From the NCBI GenBank assembly GCA_015523565.1, contig WAKA01000122.1, positions 1 through 58,938 of the forward strand: a DNA stretch of 58,938 bases, given 5' to 3'. A program made the position numbers and the translations under genes. Below the pieces are notes generated by a model. That model saw nothing but the letters and a program-made list of their open reading frames with translations. It was not told the DNA's origin and searched no databases. Positions within the stretch are counted from its first letter, which is position 1. Every line of letters begins with the position of its first letter. The DNA is from Candidatus Heimdallarchaeota archaeon (GTDB lineage: Archaea > Asgardarchaeota > Heimdallarchaeia > Heimdallarchaeales > Kariarchaeaceae). Below are positions 56,784-58,938 of the stretch, piece by piece.

Positions 56784-57943
56784 TACATTTCACCTCCAAG
56801 GATATGAACTGCACAGGTAGCACCAGACCCACCAACATTATGCGCTAAGCCAATTTTTGCGTCCGATATCTGCCTTTTTCCTGCCTCATTTCTTAATTGC
56901 TTCCACAACTCCACAATTTGTCCTGTTCCAGTTGCACCAAGAGGATGACCTTTTGCTTTTAATCCGCCAGACATATTTATTGGTATTGTACCGTTCCTTT
57001 CGGTTTCACCATCAAGTACCGCATTTGCCGCCTTTCCTTTTTCATAAAAGCCAATATCCTCAATTGCCAATATCTCTGCAATGGTAAAACAGTCATGAAC
57101 TTCTGCAATATCTATTTTTTCTGGTGTCAATCCACTTAATGAAAAAGCCTCTTTTGCCGCACGCCGTGTTGCTTCCAATGTAGTTATACTTTGGCGATCA
57201 TGAATGGCAAGATAATCAGAAGAGGCACCGGAACCTAAAATCCAAACAGGAGAATCTGTAATTTCCTTTGCCTTTTCTTCAGATGCAAGAAAAACAACTG
57301 AAGCTCCGTCAGATGTAGGACAGCAATCAAACAATCCAAGAGGGGGAGCCACCATTGGGGCATTCAAGACGCGATCTAAGGATACCGCTTTCCGAAATTG
57401 TGCAACAGGATTGTCCACAGCATTTCTATGATTCTTGACAGCACACATGGCAAGAGCTTCTCGAGGGGTGCCATATTCATGCATATGCCGTTTTGCCATT
57501 AATGCGTATATTCCTGCAAAAGTGGCTCCTGCAAGTCGTTCCCATTCTGTATCACCAGAAACACCTAACCAATATCTTTGATGGGCAGAGCTAAGATCAT
57601 TCATTATTTCAACACCACCAGCCAGTACAAGGTCCGCCCCATTCTTCACTGCTCGATATGCATCCCTGAATGCAAAACCGCTGGATGCACAGGCATTTTC
57701 AACACGTCTTGCTGAGACGGATGGCATACCACCCTGCTCAACCAATAATGCGGCAGGATTACCTAATTGTGCACCGCCAACCCCCAAATTCCCAATAAAG
57801 GCCTCTTTCACATCGCTTAACTTGAGTTCCTTGTCTACGTTTGATAGAGCTTCATGTAAAGCCTCAACAAATAATCCCTTGACCCCTTTGCCTGGAAATG
57901 AGCCAAACTTAGTCTGACCAGCGGTCACTACTGCAACTCTCAT
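56783..57943 (-). CDS. Thiolase family (acetyl-CoA C-acetyltransferase/SCP2-type), second copy
   Basis: VENACASSGFAFRDAY, EVHDCFTIAEILAIEDIGF, GGLKAKGHPLGATGTGQIVELWKQLR. Confidence 0.92.
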   Translation of the reverse strand: MRVAVVTAGQTKFGSFPGKGVKGLFVEALHEALSNVDKELKLSDVKEAFIGNLGVGGAQLGNPAALLVEQGGMPSVSARRVENACASSGFAFRDAYRAVKNGADLVLAGGVEIMNDLSSAHQRYWLGVSGDTEWERLAGATFAGIYALMAKRHMHEYGTPREALAMCAVKNHRNAVDNPVAQFRKAVSLDRVLNAPMVAPPLGLFDCCPTSDGASVVFLASEEKAKEITDSPVWILGSGASSDYLAIHDRQSITTLEATRRAAKEAFSLSGLTPEKIDIAEVHDCFTIAEILAIEDIGFYEKGKAANAVLDGETERNGTIPINMSGGLKAKGHPLGATGTGQIVELWKQLRNEAGKRQISDAKIGLAHNVGGSGATCAVHILGGEM

Positions 57944-58032
57944 ACGGCAGAATTAACTTAATTAATTTCAACTTTTTGGGTGTGTTCATTAATCAACCCA
58001 AACTTTTCAAAGAAGAATGAATACCATACAAT

Positions 58033-58746
58033 GTGGAAGATTTTCAACTGCTTTTGAATGATAGAACATCTGGGTCTATGGAACTCCTGAAAAAATTCAT
58101 TCAAATCATAAAGGCAAAAAATCCAAACCATGATGTATTAATCCAAATGGCGAACCAGTTTTCCAGCAAATTTCATGATATGGCAGTGATTCAAAATTCG
58201 ATTGAAAGACTCTTATCTGAAACCAATAAAACAGGAAATGTAAAGAAATCCGTTGAAACACTTGAAAAGACGATTGAGGAAATTGACAAGAAGCTTATCG
58301 AAAAATCAAAATCAGTGATAAGAAAACAGGACAAACTCTTAACCATCTCAAACAGCAATATGCTCAGAACCGTCTTGGTGGCAATCAAGCCAAAGTTGGT
58401 ATTTGTCTTGAAATCATTGCCAGGAGGAGAGGGAAGGGTATTGTTTAAGGAATTGAAAGGAAAAATAAATGCGATTCTCATTGAAGATGAACAGGGATAC
58501 GAGAAAATTTTGAAGAAAGAAATAGACAAGGTCATAATATCATGTGATGCCGTATTTCCAGAGGTAGGGTTTGTCAACAAGGTCGGAACGGCAAAAGTCT
58601 GTAAAATGGCGGCTGATAAAGACATCCCCATTGTGTTGCTTGCCAATTTCCTTAAGTTAATACATCAAAAACCAGACAAAATTGATTCTGAACTATTGGA
58701 ATGGGTTGAGTGGAACAGCAAAATCAGACTCGTCCTTGCAACTTAG
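58033..58746 (+). CDS. Short eIF2B alpha/beta/delta-family protein
   Basis: LLTISNSNMLRTVL, LPGGEGRVLFKELKG, VIISCDAVFPEVGFVNKVGTAKVCKMAADKDIPIVLL; GTG start. Confidence 0.75.
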   Translation: MEDFQLLLNDRTSGSMELLKKFIQIIKAKNPNHDVLIQMANQFSSKFHDMAVIQNSIERLLSETNKTGNVKKSVETLEKTIEEIDKKLIEKSKSVIRKQDKLLTISNSNMLRTVLVAIKPKLVFVLKSLPGGEGRVLFKELKGKINAILIEDEQGYEKILKKEIDKVIISCDAVFPEVGFVNKVGTAKVCKMAADKDIPIVLLANFLKLIHQKPDKIDSELLEWVEWNSKIRLVLAT

Positions 58747-58938
58747 CATATTTCATTAATTTAAAGTCAATCATGGTAGGTTTTGCTTTCTCCTTCATTT
58801 AACCAATGATTAGAAGGATGGATAAAATATCTCACTTAAAATTAATGACTAGGTACTTATTTCAATTAATATTGGGTTAGTATTTCATCAACGACAAATC
58901 AAATACGAAATGTTAATCAAAAGTATCCATAATATGTT

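Noticed and set aside
58747-58938. Possible further gene at the 3' end
   Set aside because: Only ~190 bp remain, with frequent stops and no recognisable motif; truncated by the window.

Overview
AT-rich archaeal chromosomal window, compact and almost entirely protein-coding. Information-processing genes are clearly archaeal: eL42/L44e, eS6, aIF2-gamma, Rpo7/RpoE', both DNA primase subunits, AsnRS and an eIF2B-family protein. They occur together with two small-GTPase-like proteins, a ~30-repeat LRR protein and a TPR protein, which suggests an Asgard-type archaeon; this is inference and no marker was placed phylogenetically. I saw no rRNA, convincing tRNA, CRISPR array or transposon. The most notable accessory content is a surface module (about 2.85-9.0 kb): a giant type-IV-pilin-like protein with ~8 tandem ~83-aa aromatic, sequon-bearing repeats, flanked by two Ig-like secreted/anchored proteins and followed by a NapH-like ferredoxin membrane cluster. 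A second large pilin-like protein and a GxGD prepilin peptidase lie elsewhere in the window. Other notable items are a degenerate AroD-AroE-like fusion, a pseudo-HMG-CoA-synthase fused to a DUF35 domain beside a thiolase, an AlkA-like glycosylase next to the LRR protein, a secreted LanC-like toroid protein between priS and priL, a bacterial-type MetK, and non-canonical active-site residues in a Ras-like GTPase and in aIF2-gamma. Family assignments are from motif recognition by eye; no database search was run.
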